DNA from: Myxococcales bacterium
GTDB taxonomy: Bacteria > Myxococcota_A > Polyangia > Polyangiales > Polyangiaceae
DNA: 32,866 nt
Direction: 5' to 3'
Assembly: GCA_030590865.1 (NCBI GenBank)
Contig: JAUVCD010000009.1
Span: 1-32,866 of the forward strand
Shown here: positions 1 through 6,327 of the stretch, piece by piece
Layout: each line of letters begins with the position of its first letter
Position numbering within the stretch: the first letter of the stretch is position 1
Position numbers and translations under genes: made by a program
The notes under the pieces: model-generated
What the model saw: the letters and a program-made list of their open reading frames with translations, nothing else
Told to the model about the DNA's origin: nothing
The model's database searches: none

Positions 1-165
1 TGCTCCAAGAAGGGGACCGTGGTGGGCAAGAGCAACCTCTTGACGGCGCTCGGGTCAGCCGGCGAATGCTGCGCGGTGCTCGACTGCGTCTCGCTCTCCG
101 GCAGCGTCGACCAACAGGAGAAGCTCAGGCGCATCGGCGCCATGCTCTTCAAGCTCAGCAACTGA
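1..165 (+). CDS. 3' end of an unrecognised gene (partial)
   Basis: An open frame enters from the window edge and ends at TGA 163-165, leaving 54 C-terminal residues. The fragment holds four cysteines, including a CC pair followed shortly by another Cys (positions 24-25 and 29), and ends in a short amphipathic stretch with no membrane segment. I do not recognise a family. Codon use (G or C in third positions) fits the neighbouring genes, which is why it is taken as real. A perfect GC-rich hairpin begins 8 bp after the stop. Confidence 0.5.
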   Translation, partial: CSKKGTVVGKSNLLTALGSAGECCAVLDCVSLSGSVDQQEKLRRIGAMLFKLSN

Positions 166-172
166 CGTTCCT

Positions 173-202
173 GCGGGCTGCGGCCGCCAGCCGGCAGCCC
201 GC
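173..202 (+). terminator. GC-rich hairpin between converging genes
   Basis: GCGGGCTGC (173-181) pairs perfectly with GCAGCCCGC (194-202) across a 12-base loop. It sits between the stop of the partial gene (165) and the stop of the converging four-helix-bundle gene (229), so it could end transcription from either side. No T-run follows on either strand, so it is not a classical intrinsic terminator. Confidence 0.45.
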
Positions 203-228
203 CTGGGGGTCTGCTGTGGCCCGCAGGC

Positions 229-597
229 CTACCGGCTGCAGTGCCGGATGAGCCCTGTCAGCATGGCGCAGACGCGGTTGGCCAGCGTGAGCAGCTCGTC
301 GGCCTCAGCTTCACCAAGCAACTCGTAGCGGTACAGCCGCTCGAGGTGACTTGCGACCTCGCCAGCTTCGCTGCGGGCCTCTTCGAACCGCTGCCTCTTC
401 TGCTTTGGAGAAAACCGGTTGGCCCCTTCGGCAATGAGAGCCTCGGCTCCGGTCACCGACCGCAACAACTGGTCGGCAATGTTGCGATACCCCCGGGGCA
501 CGCGGTCAGCCACGACCTTCCCCTTGTCGGCCAGCTCACTGGCCACACGCCAGGCATCAAGCTTGTGATGAGCGAAATTGAACTTGCTGGTGTCCAT
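229..597 (-). CDS. Four-helix bundle protein (TIGR02436 / 23S-rRNA-IVS-like family)
   Basis: The 122-residue product resembles the four-helix bundle proteins related to those encoded in 23S rRNA intervening sequences. It has the usual length and the usual run of features: an N-terminal LDAWRVASELA helix, then RGYRNIADQLLRS, then GANRFSPKQKRQRF and a C-terminal helix with RLYRYELL. The molecular role of the family is not established. The ATG at 595-597 is preceded by GGTAGACG, and this whole start region is one arm of a perfect 20-bp inverted repeat (586-605 with 684-703). A short candidate membrane-protein frame ends 3 bp upstream. The family call is from memory of its sequence pattern. Confidence 0.75.
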   Translation of the reverse strand: MDTSKFNFAHHKLDAWRVASELADKGKVVADRVPRGYRNIADQLLRSVTGAEALIAEGANRFSPKQKRQRFEEARSEAGEVASHLERLYRYELLGEAEADELLTLANRVCAMLTGLIRHCSR

Positions 598-703
598 CGT
601 CTACCACCACGTGGTGCGCAGGGCCGCGCCGGGGCCCCTCGCCCACTCGACGGGCCCCGAAGCGACCCGAAGCGCCACGAGGAGGTAGACGATGGACACC
701 AGC
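586..703. repeat. Perfect 20-bp inverted repeat flanking 78 bp
   Basis: Positions 586-605 and 684-703 are exact reverse complements over 20 bases. Each arm holds an ATG facing outwards: 597-595 on minus, which starts the four-helix-bundle gene, and 692-694 on plus, both in the context GGTAGACGATGGACACC. The 78-bp interior is GC-rich and contains the 10-bp palindrome ACCACGTGGT (606-615) and a GGGGCCCC block. An invertible segment, a duplicated start region or a cruciform are possible; none is shown. Confidence 0.7.
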
Positions 704-723
704 CCCAGCAACGCGAGTCCCAT
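601..723 (-). CDS. Possible 40-residue single-pass membrane protein
   Basis: A short minus-strand frame from ATG 721-723 to TAG 601-603 would encode 40 residues starting with a 20-residue hydrophobic helix (MGLALLGLVSIVYLLVALRV) and ending in TTWW. It stops 3 bp before the four-helix-bundle start, so the two could be translated together. A GTG at 795 would add a basic N-terminus. The hydrophobic run is the only sign that it is coding; no good ribosome-binding site is visible, and part of it lies in the inverted repeat, which may produce the frame by chance. Confidence 0.3.
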   Translation of the reverse strand: MGLALLGLVSIVYLLVALRVASGPVEWARGPGAALRTTWW

Positions 724-758
724 TGCCGACAGCCAGCCGCCCTCCACGAGCCCCCTTC

Positions 759-865
759 CCCCACGTGCACGAACCCGATCACGCCCCCGCTTCACTCACG
801 CTTCCGCCCCCGAAATCCACGAAGAACTCGGGCTCGGGGGCGAGCGCGGGTTCGTGCGCGTGGGG
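759..865 (+). promoter_or_regulatory. Long imperfect hairpin with two competing left arms
   Basis: Positions 759-777 pair with 847-865 over 19 bases; the single non-Watson-Crick position becomes a G-U pair in plus-strand RNA. Inside it, CGCCCCCG 782-789 pairs with 835-842. A second copy, CGCCCCCGA at 805-813, can pair with the same right arm (834-842), so two folds exclude each other. The element ends about 130 bases before the GTG of the downstream SUMF1 lipoprotein gene. A leader switch is an inference. Confidence 0.5.
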
Positions 866-993
866 CAAGCGGAAGCGACAACTATCCTGTCAGAGGGGGA
901 CTGCCGTGGGGTGGGGGTCGCCGCGACCCCTGCGGCCTTTCCTCCCTGGCTGCCGGTCGACCACGGCAAGTGCTAACCTCTGGGCCATCCACC

Positions 994-2232
994 GTGGCTA
1001 ACAGGACCGCCTTACTCTTGCTCTCCGCAGCCGTGCTGATCATCGGCTGCGATGGGGACGACGCCTCGGGCGGAGGTGTCCAGTCCTCTGCTGCGCCGTC
1101 GAGTCGGGCCTTGATCGAGGCACCGGAGGACGACGAGGTGAGCCACGAGGCGGGCAGCCCTCAGCGCAAAGGCGCGGCCACCGGTGCAGGAGAGCGTGTC
1201 GACATTCCGGCGGGAAAGCTCGTGGCCGGGAGCACGCCAGGAGACAAGGGCCGGGATCCGGTCTTCGAGCCCCCATTGCTCGAGGTAGATCTTGGACCAT
1301 TCGCGATCGATCGTCTGCCCTATCCCAACGATCCCAAGGCCAGCCCCCTGGGCGGGGTGACCCGCAAGCGCGCAGCGGAGTTGTGCGCCCAGCGGGATGG
1401 TCGGCTGTGCAGTGAGCTTGAATGGGAACGGGCCTGCAAGGGGCCCCAGCAGCAGCCCTATGCCGGCGGGATGCGTTGGGACGACAGCTGTGCAGGCGCG
1501 CCGGAGACCTGCGCGTCCGAATTCGGCGTGCTGGCGATGGGGGCGGCGATGCGGGAATGGACGGCGAGCGATGTCCTACCGATCAAGAAGCTCCAGCCCC
1601 GCGCCGCGGCGATTCGAGGGGCTCGCACCGACGCCGCGGGGGTTGACCACCGCTGTGGTCACCGTGCGGCCGTCGGCCCAGACACCGAAGCAGGCGACCT
1701 GGGCTTTCGGTGTTGTTTCGGCAAGGTCAACGACGCCGCCATCCCCTCACCTGAGTGGCAGGCTGCGTTTCGAAAGGTCGATCTGCCGCCGAGCCGATTG
1801 GAACAACTGTTCACTGACAGCGCGCGCCTGTCGCCGCTGGCCAAGGACATCAAGTATTTTCGAGAGCAAGCCGCCATCGAGACCATCAAGCGACGAGGTG
1901 CGGCTCGGGGCACCGATGCGGGTGCGCCGCCATCGAGCATCCGCATGACCACGGCGCCGACTCTTTGGAACCCGGTGCCTGGTGAGGAGATCGTGCTCGT
2001 GACCGGTCGGTCGGAGAAGGACTCGTTCATTGTGGCCTTCCACCGATTGCCCAATGATCGCTATCGAGTCGGCGCAGCCCTCATCATGAAGGACGAGCTA
2101 GGTCCCGTCGTCCTAATCTACAATCCCTACGTGCGTCGCAAGCTGCATTGGGCGACCTGCTGGGAGTGTTACGGAGCCACCGGCAACATCACCTACCGAC
2201 TCGAGAATCGCGTCGTCATTACGCAGAAATGA
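994..2232 (+). CDS. SUMF1-domain (FGE-sulfatase fold) lipoprotein
   Basis: This is a 412-residue exported protein. A signal peptide ends in the lipobox IIGC, with Cys19 as the likely lipidation site, followed by a Ser/Gly/Ala-rich linker to about residue 65. Residues 69-242 look like a SUMF1/FGE-sulfatase domain: DIPAGKLVAGS, RLCSELEWERACKG, MREWTASD and the closing GFRCC. Counting back from GFRC, the two cysteines of formylglycine-generating enzymes appear to be absent, so a structural or binding role is more likely than catalysis. Residues about 325-412 form an extra domain shared with the paralogue at 26600-27859. The GTG start is chosen because it gives a clean lipoprotein signal; the frame stays open far upstream but reads antisense to another gene. 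The stop lies 11 bp from that of the converging kinase gene. Confidence 0.75.
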   Translation: MANRTALLLLSAAVLIIGCDGDDASGGGVQSSAAPSSRALIEAPEDDEVSHEAGSPQRKGAATGAGERVDIPAGKLVAGSTPGDKGRDPVFEPPLLEVDLGPFAIDRLPYPNDPKASPLGGVTRKRAAELCAQRDGRLCSELEWERACKGPQQQPYAGGMRWDDSCAGAPETCASEFGVLAMGAAMREWTASDVLPIKKLQPRAAAIRGARTDAAGVDHRCGHRAAVGPDTEAGDLGFRCCFGKVNDAAIPSPEWQAAFRKVDLPPSRLEQLFTDSARLSPLAKDIKYFREQAAIETIKRRGAARGTDAGAPPSSIRMTTAPTLWNPVPGEEIVLVTGRSEKDSFIVAFHRLPNDRYRVGAALIMKDELGPVVLIYNPYVRRKLHWATCWECYGATGNITYRLENRVVITQK

Positions 2233-2243
2233 GCGGCTCGTGG

Positions 2244-2954
2244 TTACGTCCGCACGGGCACGGCGATGGTAAAACGGCTGCCGTCCCCATCAGGCGTCAG
2301 GCTGAGCGAGCCGCCACAAGTTTCCGCAGCCGCTCTCGCGGCCAGTAGCGCGGCGCCGCGGGCATAGCGACTGCCCGGCCGCCGTCCCGTGCTCAGCTGG
2401 CCTTCGGCGCTGACAGCCAGGTCACACAGCTCGGCAGGAATCGCCGGTCCTTGGTCACTGACGTGAACGAGGATCTCTCGCTCACCTTGCTCGATTGCGA
2501 CCGCCACCTTCGAGCCCGAAGGCGCGTGAACGATGCTATCGGCAATGAGGTTCTCGATCGCCAGAGCGAGGTTTGCAGCGTCGAGCCGAGCGTGAACCGG
2601 TTCGTCGCAGCGCGTGAGGACGAGGCCGATTTGTGCTTGCTCGGCCTGAGCCTGGCAGTGCTGCACGACCTTGTCGACCAGCGGCAGGAGCAGGACCTCC
2701 TGATCCATCTCAGGGGTCTGGTCACCTGCGGCCAACAAGTCGATATTGGCCAGGATGCGACGCAACATGTCGCAGGCGGTCACCGAATCGGTGAGCGACT
2801 CGACGAGATCCGGGTCCAGGTCATGTTGATCGGCGACTCGGGTTGCGAAATCGAGGTTCGACACGATGGCCGACAGTGGGTTGCGCAGATCGTGGGTAAA
2901 CGATCCGAGCAGGGCCCGCAGCTCACGGTCGGTGAGAGGCAAGGGATTGGACAT
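2244..2954 (-). CDS. Histidine kinase core without sensor domain, degenerate ATP site
   Basis: The 236-residue soluble protein has a HisKA-like start with the H-box FTHDLRNPLSAI (His21) and then a HATPase_c-like half. The ATP-binding boxes are weakened: the N-box reads NLIADSIVHAP, with Asp where the second Asn is expected, the G1 box reads DQGPAIP instead of DxGxGI, and the G2 region has RGAALLA in place of GLGL. There is no membrane segment or sensor domain. It is the last gene of a minus-strand cluster, 52 bp after the kinase-like lipoprotein. It may be a weak kinase, a phosphatase or a phospho-acceptor partner. No response regulator is adjacent. Confidence 0.75.
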   Translation of the reverse strand: MSNPLPLTDRELRALLGSFTHDLRNPLSAIVSNLDFATRVADQHDLDPDLVESLTDSVTACDMLRRILANIDLLAAGDQTPEMDQEVLLLPLVDKVVQHCQAQAEQAQIGLVLTRCDEPVHARLDAANLALAIENLIADSIVHAPSGSKVAVAIEQGEREILVHVSDQGPAIPAELCDLAVSAEGQLSTGRRPGSRYARGAALLAARAAAETCGGSLSLTPDGDGSRFTIAVPVRT

Positions 2955-3006
2955 GGTGTTGGCGGGAATGGAGTGGTTCTAGGGCTCTTGGGGTGGTTTG
3001 CATTGC

Positions 3007-3993
3007 TCAAAGTGACAGCACGACCTTGTCGCCATACTGCAACAACCGCGATTCGAGAAGCGACAAGAGGGTCGCTCGGCGCTCGACGAGACCGGCCAGC
3101 TGGCGGGGACCGATGAGAAGATCTTCGAACCGGCCGCGCACTAGTTGCTCTTTGAAGGTCTTTCGGTCCAGCCTTTGTAGCGTGGTCTTGAGATCTCTCG
3201 GGAATCGCACCACTGGCTCGAGCCTGCCAAGGGGAATGTCCAGCGCCTCAGGCGCCACATAGCCGGGAAAGGCCGTGCTGTTGTCCACTGCCCGAACCCG
3301 GTGGGCCTGTTCATCGACCCGCAAGGACCGACGCTCCACGTTGGCTGCAAGATAGTCGAGCACGAGCAGCCTGACGTAGTCGCCTACGTAAGTCGCGTCG
3401 GTCTGGGGAAGGGGATCGCTTGAGGCCGCCAGTTTCGCGCACCGTGCCAACCGCTGGTTGTCCGCGAGATTGGCGTCCACACCAGGGACGTGACCCACCA
3501 GGAGCGCTGCGATCGTTCCATCGTTGGTGACCCTGGCGCGGCTAGTCAGGACTTGCCGCGCGACAGGGTGTGACCTGAGCAGTCGGCTCACTTCGCCTGT
3601 GCCGAGGCGGCGAAGCTCAGTGACCGGAACCTGGTCGTAGTCGAGCGCCAGGGCGAGCCGATAGAACGCCAAGGGGCGTCGGTAGGGGCGAGGGTTGCCC
3701 TTCGTGGCCACCGTGACGACGAAAGGTTGGCCCGTGCCCGTGGTCCCCATGAAGGACCCTGGCAGGGCACTGTTCTTTGGTTCCAGTGTCTCGAGGGGCG
3801 ACGGTTTGGGTGGCTTGGCAGCATTCGTTCCCGTTAGGTCGCCACTGGCTGTCGGCGCGCTGCGGTCGGCCGGCTGGGCCCCGGTCGAGCTGATGGACCC
3901 CCGGTGGTCCGGGCTGGTGTTGCAAGCCGTCGGCGAGCTCACGATCCAGAAGATTGCGAGCGAGGCTCGAGCGACGCGAGCCGTGGGGGTCAC
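3007..3993 (-). CDS. Exported FAM20C/HipA/PI4K-like kinase-fold protein, degenerate catalytic loop
   Basis: The 328-residue product starts with a hydrophobic signal-like segment ending near Cys24 (PTAC, a poor lipobox), then a low-complexity linker to about residue 75. The rest shows a pattern of the FAM20C/HipA/PI4-kinase-like fold: LAFYRLALALDYDQVPVTE (109-126) resembles the segment that leads to VPxT, IAALLVGHVPG (161-171) the following strand, DYLAANVERR (213-222) the catalytic loop usually written GNxDRH, and AVDNSTAFPG (235-244) the metal-binding DN motif. The catalytic Asp is Glu here. The GTG start overlaps the TGA of the upstream hydrolase by 4 bases (GTGA), indicating coupled translation. 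The fold call is a pattern judgement by eye; substrate unknown. Confidence 0.5.
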   Translation of the reverse strand: MTPTARVARASLAIFWIVSSPTACNTSPDHRGSISSTGAQPADRSAPTASGDLTGTNAAKPPKPSPLETLEPKNSALPGSFMGTTGTGQPFVVTVATKGNPRPYRRPLAFYRLALALDYDQVPVTELRRLGTGEVSRLLRSHPVARQVLTSRARVTNDGTIAALLVGHVPGVDANLADNQRLARCAKLAASSDPLPQTDATYVGDYVRLLVLDYLAANVERRSLRVDEQAHRVRAVDNSTAFPGYVAPEALDIPLGRLEPVVRFPRDLKTTLQRLDRKTFKEQLVRGRFEDLLIGPRQLAGLVERRATLLSLLESRLLQYGDKVVLSL

Positions 3994-4958
3994 CTTGGCG
4001 ATCCGGGCAACGGCATTATCCGTTCGGCGACGAATGTTTGGATGCGATTTCGCACTTGATCGCGGCGCTCAATGGGCACCACGTGGGTGGCGGCCTCGAC
4101 GACCATGAGCTCGCTATCGGGCAAGCTCGCGGCCATTTGTTCAGCCAGCCGCGGGGGAGTGAAGGTGTCGAGCTCACCCGCAATGATCAGCACCGGAACC
4201 TGCACCATCGGCAACATGTCCTCCGCCGTTTCTTCGCCTACGGTCTGCAGCATTCGCAGGAACATCAACAGATCGAGGTTGGCCGCGTGCTCCGTGTAGG
4301 CGAGCAAGTCGGCGGGTCGGATGGCTGAGGCATCGACCTCCCCGGTGGCCAATGCAATGCGCGTGGCCGCCTCAGGCGGGAAATTGCTCCACAGGGCGCG
4401 GGCAAACCGAGGACGCTTGCGGACCCGATCGATTAATCGCGGAAGCGCTTGCGCCAATGCTTCGCTGCCCTTGAACGTGTGGGTGATCCGGCCGGGGGCG
4501 CCACACAACAGTACCAGTCCGACGAGCTGGTCCGGCTCGCTGCGATACCCCTCGAGGGCAACCTGGCAGCCCATCGAGTGTCCCACCAAGACGGTCGGAC
4601 CGGTCGCGCCGTGGCGGCGCACCGTGTTCAGGTCGGCTACCAGGGCCGCCATGTCGAGCTTGTCCGGGTCCCGTGGGGCGGCGCTGCGCCCATGGCCGCG
4701 GTAGTTCCAATGCACAACCTTCGCGGTAGGTTGCAAGTCATCGGCTAGGTAGCGCCAGATGAAACCGTCGCAAGCGATGCCGTCACACAGGACGGCAGAT
4801 AGCGGAGCCTCACTCGGTTTCTGCCGCACATACAGCCGGGTGCCGTCATCGGCTTCGACGAAGCTCTCTAGCCAACCGTCTTGTGCGGGCTTCGACGTGG
4901 CCTCGAGCTCGGAGCGCGCTGGCGAGTCGTGCGCCATAGGCGGCGAACACTCCTCCAT
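3990..4958 (-). CDS. Alpha/beta-hydrolase fold protein
   Basis: About 322 residues from ATG 4956-4958. The core has the WNYRGHGRSAAP turn, the nucleophile elbow GHSMGCQ with Ser128, a late Asp264 in AGELDTFTPP and His292 in EAATHVVP, giving a complete Ser-Asp-His triad. There is no signal peptide. The substrate cannot be told; lipase, esterase, lactonase and haloperoxidase-like relatives share this layout. A TTG at 4970 and an ATG at 4937 are other possible starts. It overlaps the kinase-like gene by 4 bases and lies about 80 bp after the TIGR04563-like gene, so all are probably transcribed together. Confidence 0.85.
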   Translation of the reverse strand: MEECSPPMAHDSPARSELEATSKPAQDGWLESFVEADDGTRLYVRQKPSEAPLSAVLCDGIACDGFIWRYLADDLQPTAKVVHWNYRGHGRSAAPRDPDKLDMAALVADLNTVRRHGATGPTVLVGHSMGCQVALEGYRSEPDQLVGLVLLCGAPGRITHTFKGSEALAQALPRLIDRVRKRPRFARALWSNFPPEAATRIALATGEVDASAIRPADLLAYTEHAANLDLLMFLRMLQTVGEETAEDMLPMVQVPVLIIAGELDTFTPPRLAEQMAASLPDSELMVVEAATHVVPIERRDQVRNRIQTFVAERIMPLPGSPR

Positions 4959-5038
4959 CTCGATGGTCAAACTCGATGAGAGTTTGTGGCGATTCGGGTG
5001 GGCGTAATCGGGCCACCTGTTTCGACGAGTCGGAACGG

Positions 5039-5251
5039 CTAGGTTTCGGTGCCGTCCTCGCCGATTTCGTTGACGCTTGGGATCTTACGGATATCAGCGC
5101 GCGCCAGCTTCCATGCACGCTGCACGACCCAGGACAGCGAACGGTCTAGTCGTGCGGCTTCGTCCTTGATCTCCGCGAGCATACTCTCGGGGAAGTAGAG
5201 ACTTTGCTTGCGTTTGTCGCTTCGCGGTGTGGTGCTGCTCGTGTCGGCCAT
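5039..5251 (-). CDS. TIGR04563-like small protein
   Basis: A 70-residue protein with a basic, Ser/Thr-rich start followed by KRKQSLYFPESMLAEI, EAARLDRSLSWVVQRAWKLAR and a short polar tail. This is the pattern I associate with TIGR04563, a small family typical of myxobacteria. A beta strand followed by two helices resembles ribbon-helix-helix DNA-binding proteins, which would make it a possible regulator; that is inference. AAGGG lies just before the ATG. A direct repeat spaced by two helical turns lies 33-64 bp upstream. It heads the minus-strand cluster with the hydrolase, kinase-like protein and histidine kinase. Confidence 0.75.
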   Translation of the reverse strand: MADTSSTTPRSDKRKQSLYFPESMLAEIKDEAARLDRSLSWVVQRAWKLARADIRKIPSVNEIGEDGTET

Positions 5252-5283
5252 ATACCCCTTGAAACCCCTATGTAACTACCTCT

Positions 5284-5315
5284 TACCGGAGTGTGCCCAA
5301 AGATACCTGAGTGTG
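5284..5315 (-). promoter_or_regulatory. Direct repeat pair with 20-bp period (candidate operator)
   Basis: TACCGGAGTGTG (5284-5295) and TACCTGAGTGTG (5304-5315) match at 11 of 12 positions and start exactly 20 bp apart, placing them on the same DNA face. They lie upstream of the TIGR04563-like gene, read on minus as CACACTCAGGTA and CACACTCCGGTA. This is the usual geometry for a dimeric regulator or a response regulator; the protein that binds is unknown. Confidence 0.45.
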
Positions 5316-5379
5316 GGCGAAAGCTCTACACAAAGTTGTCTCTCCGAAGGCATCGCGGAGACGGCGTCGAAGGGGCCCA

Positions 5380-5423
5380 GCGGACGTCCCGTCCGCACCT
5401 GCCGGGCCACGGTTGCGGCCCGG
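5380..5423 (-). terminator. Two consecutive GC hairpins after the lipoprotein gene
   Basis: Directly beyond the stop of the minus-strand lipoprotein gene (5424), CCGGGCC 5402-5408 pairs with GGCCCGG 5417-5423 over an 8-base loop, followed by GCGGAC 5380-5385 with GTCCGC 5391-5396 over 5 bases. No long T-run follows, so termination strength is uncertain. Confidence 0.45.
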
Positions 5424-6002
5424 TCACCGGCTCGGCTCGAGCGCCACTTTCGCCTTCCGAACGAGGCTTCCGTCGTGGTTTGCCACGCGGAGCTGGGCGG
5501 TAATCTGATCGCCCTTAACCTCCCCGAGCAGGACGCCCGTCATGGGGTTGTTCCCCTCTGGCTCAGCCGGGGTCAGCCCGGCTCGGAGCCAGCCGGACTC
5601 CAACACGCCAGCGACCGTGAGTGCGCCGAGCGCGCCGGTTACCCTACCTGAGACCACCCCGTCCGCTGCGATGGTCAGCGCCACCGTTCCCTTGCCGTTG
5701 TTCAGGGTGCCGTCATCCTTCGTCCAGGTCGGGTAGCTGACGCCTGCTGGCACGTCGACTTTGCCTTGGGCGGTTTCGTAGCTCCCGGTCCACGGGCCGG
5801 CGTGAGGTGACCGTGGTTGCGACGGCTTGACGACAGCGCTCGTCGTCCCAGCGGCCGCCGTCGCTGCGGGGACGGAGGTGGTGAGTGACCCCGACGTGGT
5901 CTTGGTGGTCGGCTCCTGCTGACAACTGAGGGCTCCGAAACAGCCCGCGATCACGAGTGGCGCAATGCCCCGTGCTGGTCTCAGGTGTGATTCGCCAGCC
6001 AT
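5424..6002 (-). CDS. Beta-rich exported lipoprotein of unknown function
   Basis: A 192-residue protein starting at ATG 6000-6002 with a short signal peptide. IAGC (Cys21) or ALSC (Cys27) could be the lipidation site. A Thr/Ser/Ala-rich linker is followed by a region of alternating short strands and turns (GPWTGSYETAQGKVDVPAG, GTVALTIAADGVVSGRVTG, VAGVLESGWLRAGLTP, NPMTGVLLGEVKGDQITAQLRV), suggesting one small beta-barrel or sandwich domain. I do not recognise the family. An ATG at 6029 in the same frame would add nine residues. The frame extends to 6545 but that part overlaps the opposing gene region and has no signal features. Confidence 0.65.
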   Translation of the reverse strand: MAGESHLRPARGIAPLVIAGCFGALSCQQEPTTKTTSGSLTTSVPAATAAAGTTSAVVKPSQPRSPHAGPWTGSYETAQGKVDVPAGVSYPTWTKDDGTLNNGKGTVALTIAADGVVSGRVTGALGALTVAGVLESGWLRAGLTPAEPEGNNPMTGVLLGEVKGDQITAQLRVANHDGSLVRKAKVALEPSR

Positions 6003-6327
6003 CTGCCCTGCTTGTCGTCCTAGTCCCATGTTGCCCCGTCGCCGCGCACCTCTTGCGTTTCGACCCCAGGCAGGCACAGCTCGACGCTTAGCACGGTCGA
6101 GCGAGGCGCGCATTGCGCACCGTGGGCTCGTCCCAAGGCGCTGGAGGGGGATTGCTTTGCCAAAGCTCTGCGGGGTGTTGCGACAGCGCAGCGAGACCCA
6201 CCCCCTCCTACCTTGGTGCCAGCGTGGATTGTCGGCGCCGGGTTGGTGAGGTAGAAGGCGACGCGGTGGGACGCTACCGTTGTGCGGTGGTTCTTTGTGC
6301 GTGGCTGCGCTAGATCCAAGCAGGCTG

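Noticed and set aside
229-597. Remnant of a 23S rRNA intervening sequence
   Set aside because: The four-helix-bundle family is related to such sequences, but no rRNA flanks it here; it is a free-standing gene.
692-976. 94-residue plus-strand frame starting in the inverted repeat
   Set aside because: Pro/Ser/Arg-rich with no structure, and it crosses the long hairpin; it is probably non-coding, though its start context equals that of the four-helix-bundle gene.
241-993. Upstream extension of the SUMF1 gene frame
   Set aside because: This part is antisense to the four-helix-bundle gene and lacks domain features; the signal peptide starts at 994.
2451-3116. Plus-strand frame of 221 residues
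   Set aside because: Fully antisense to the histidine kinase gene, whose H-box and HATPase-like pattern are recognisable.
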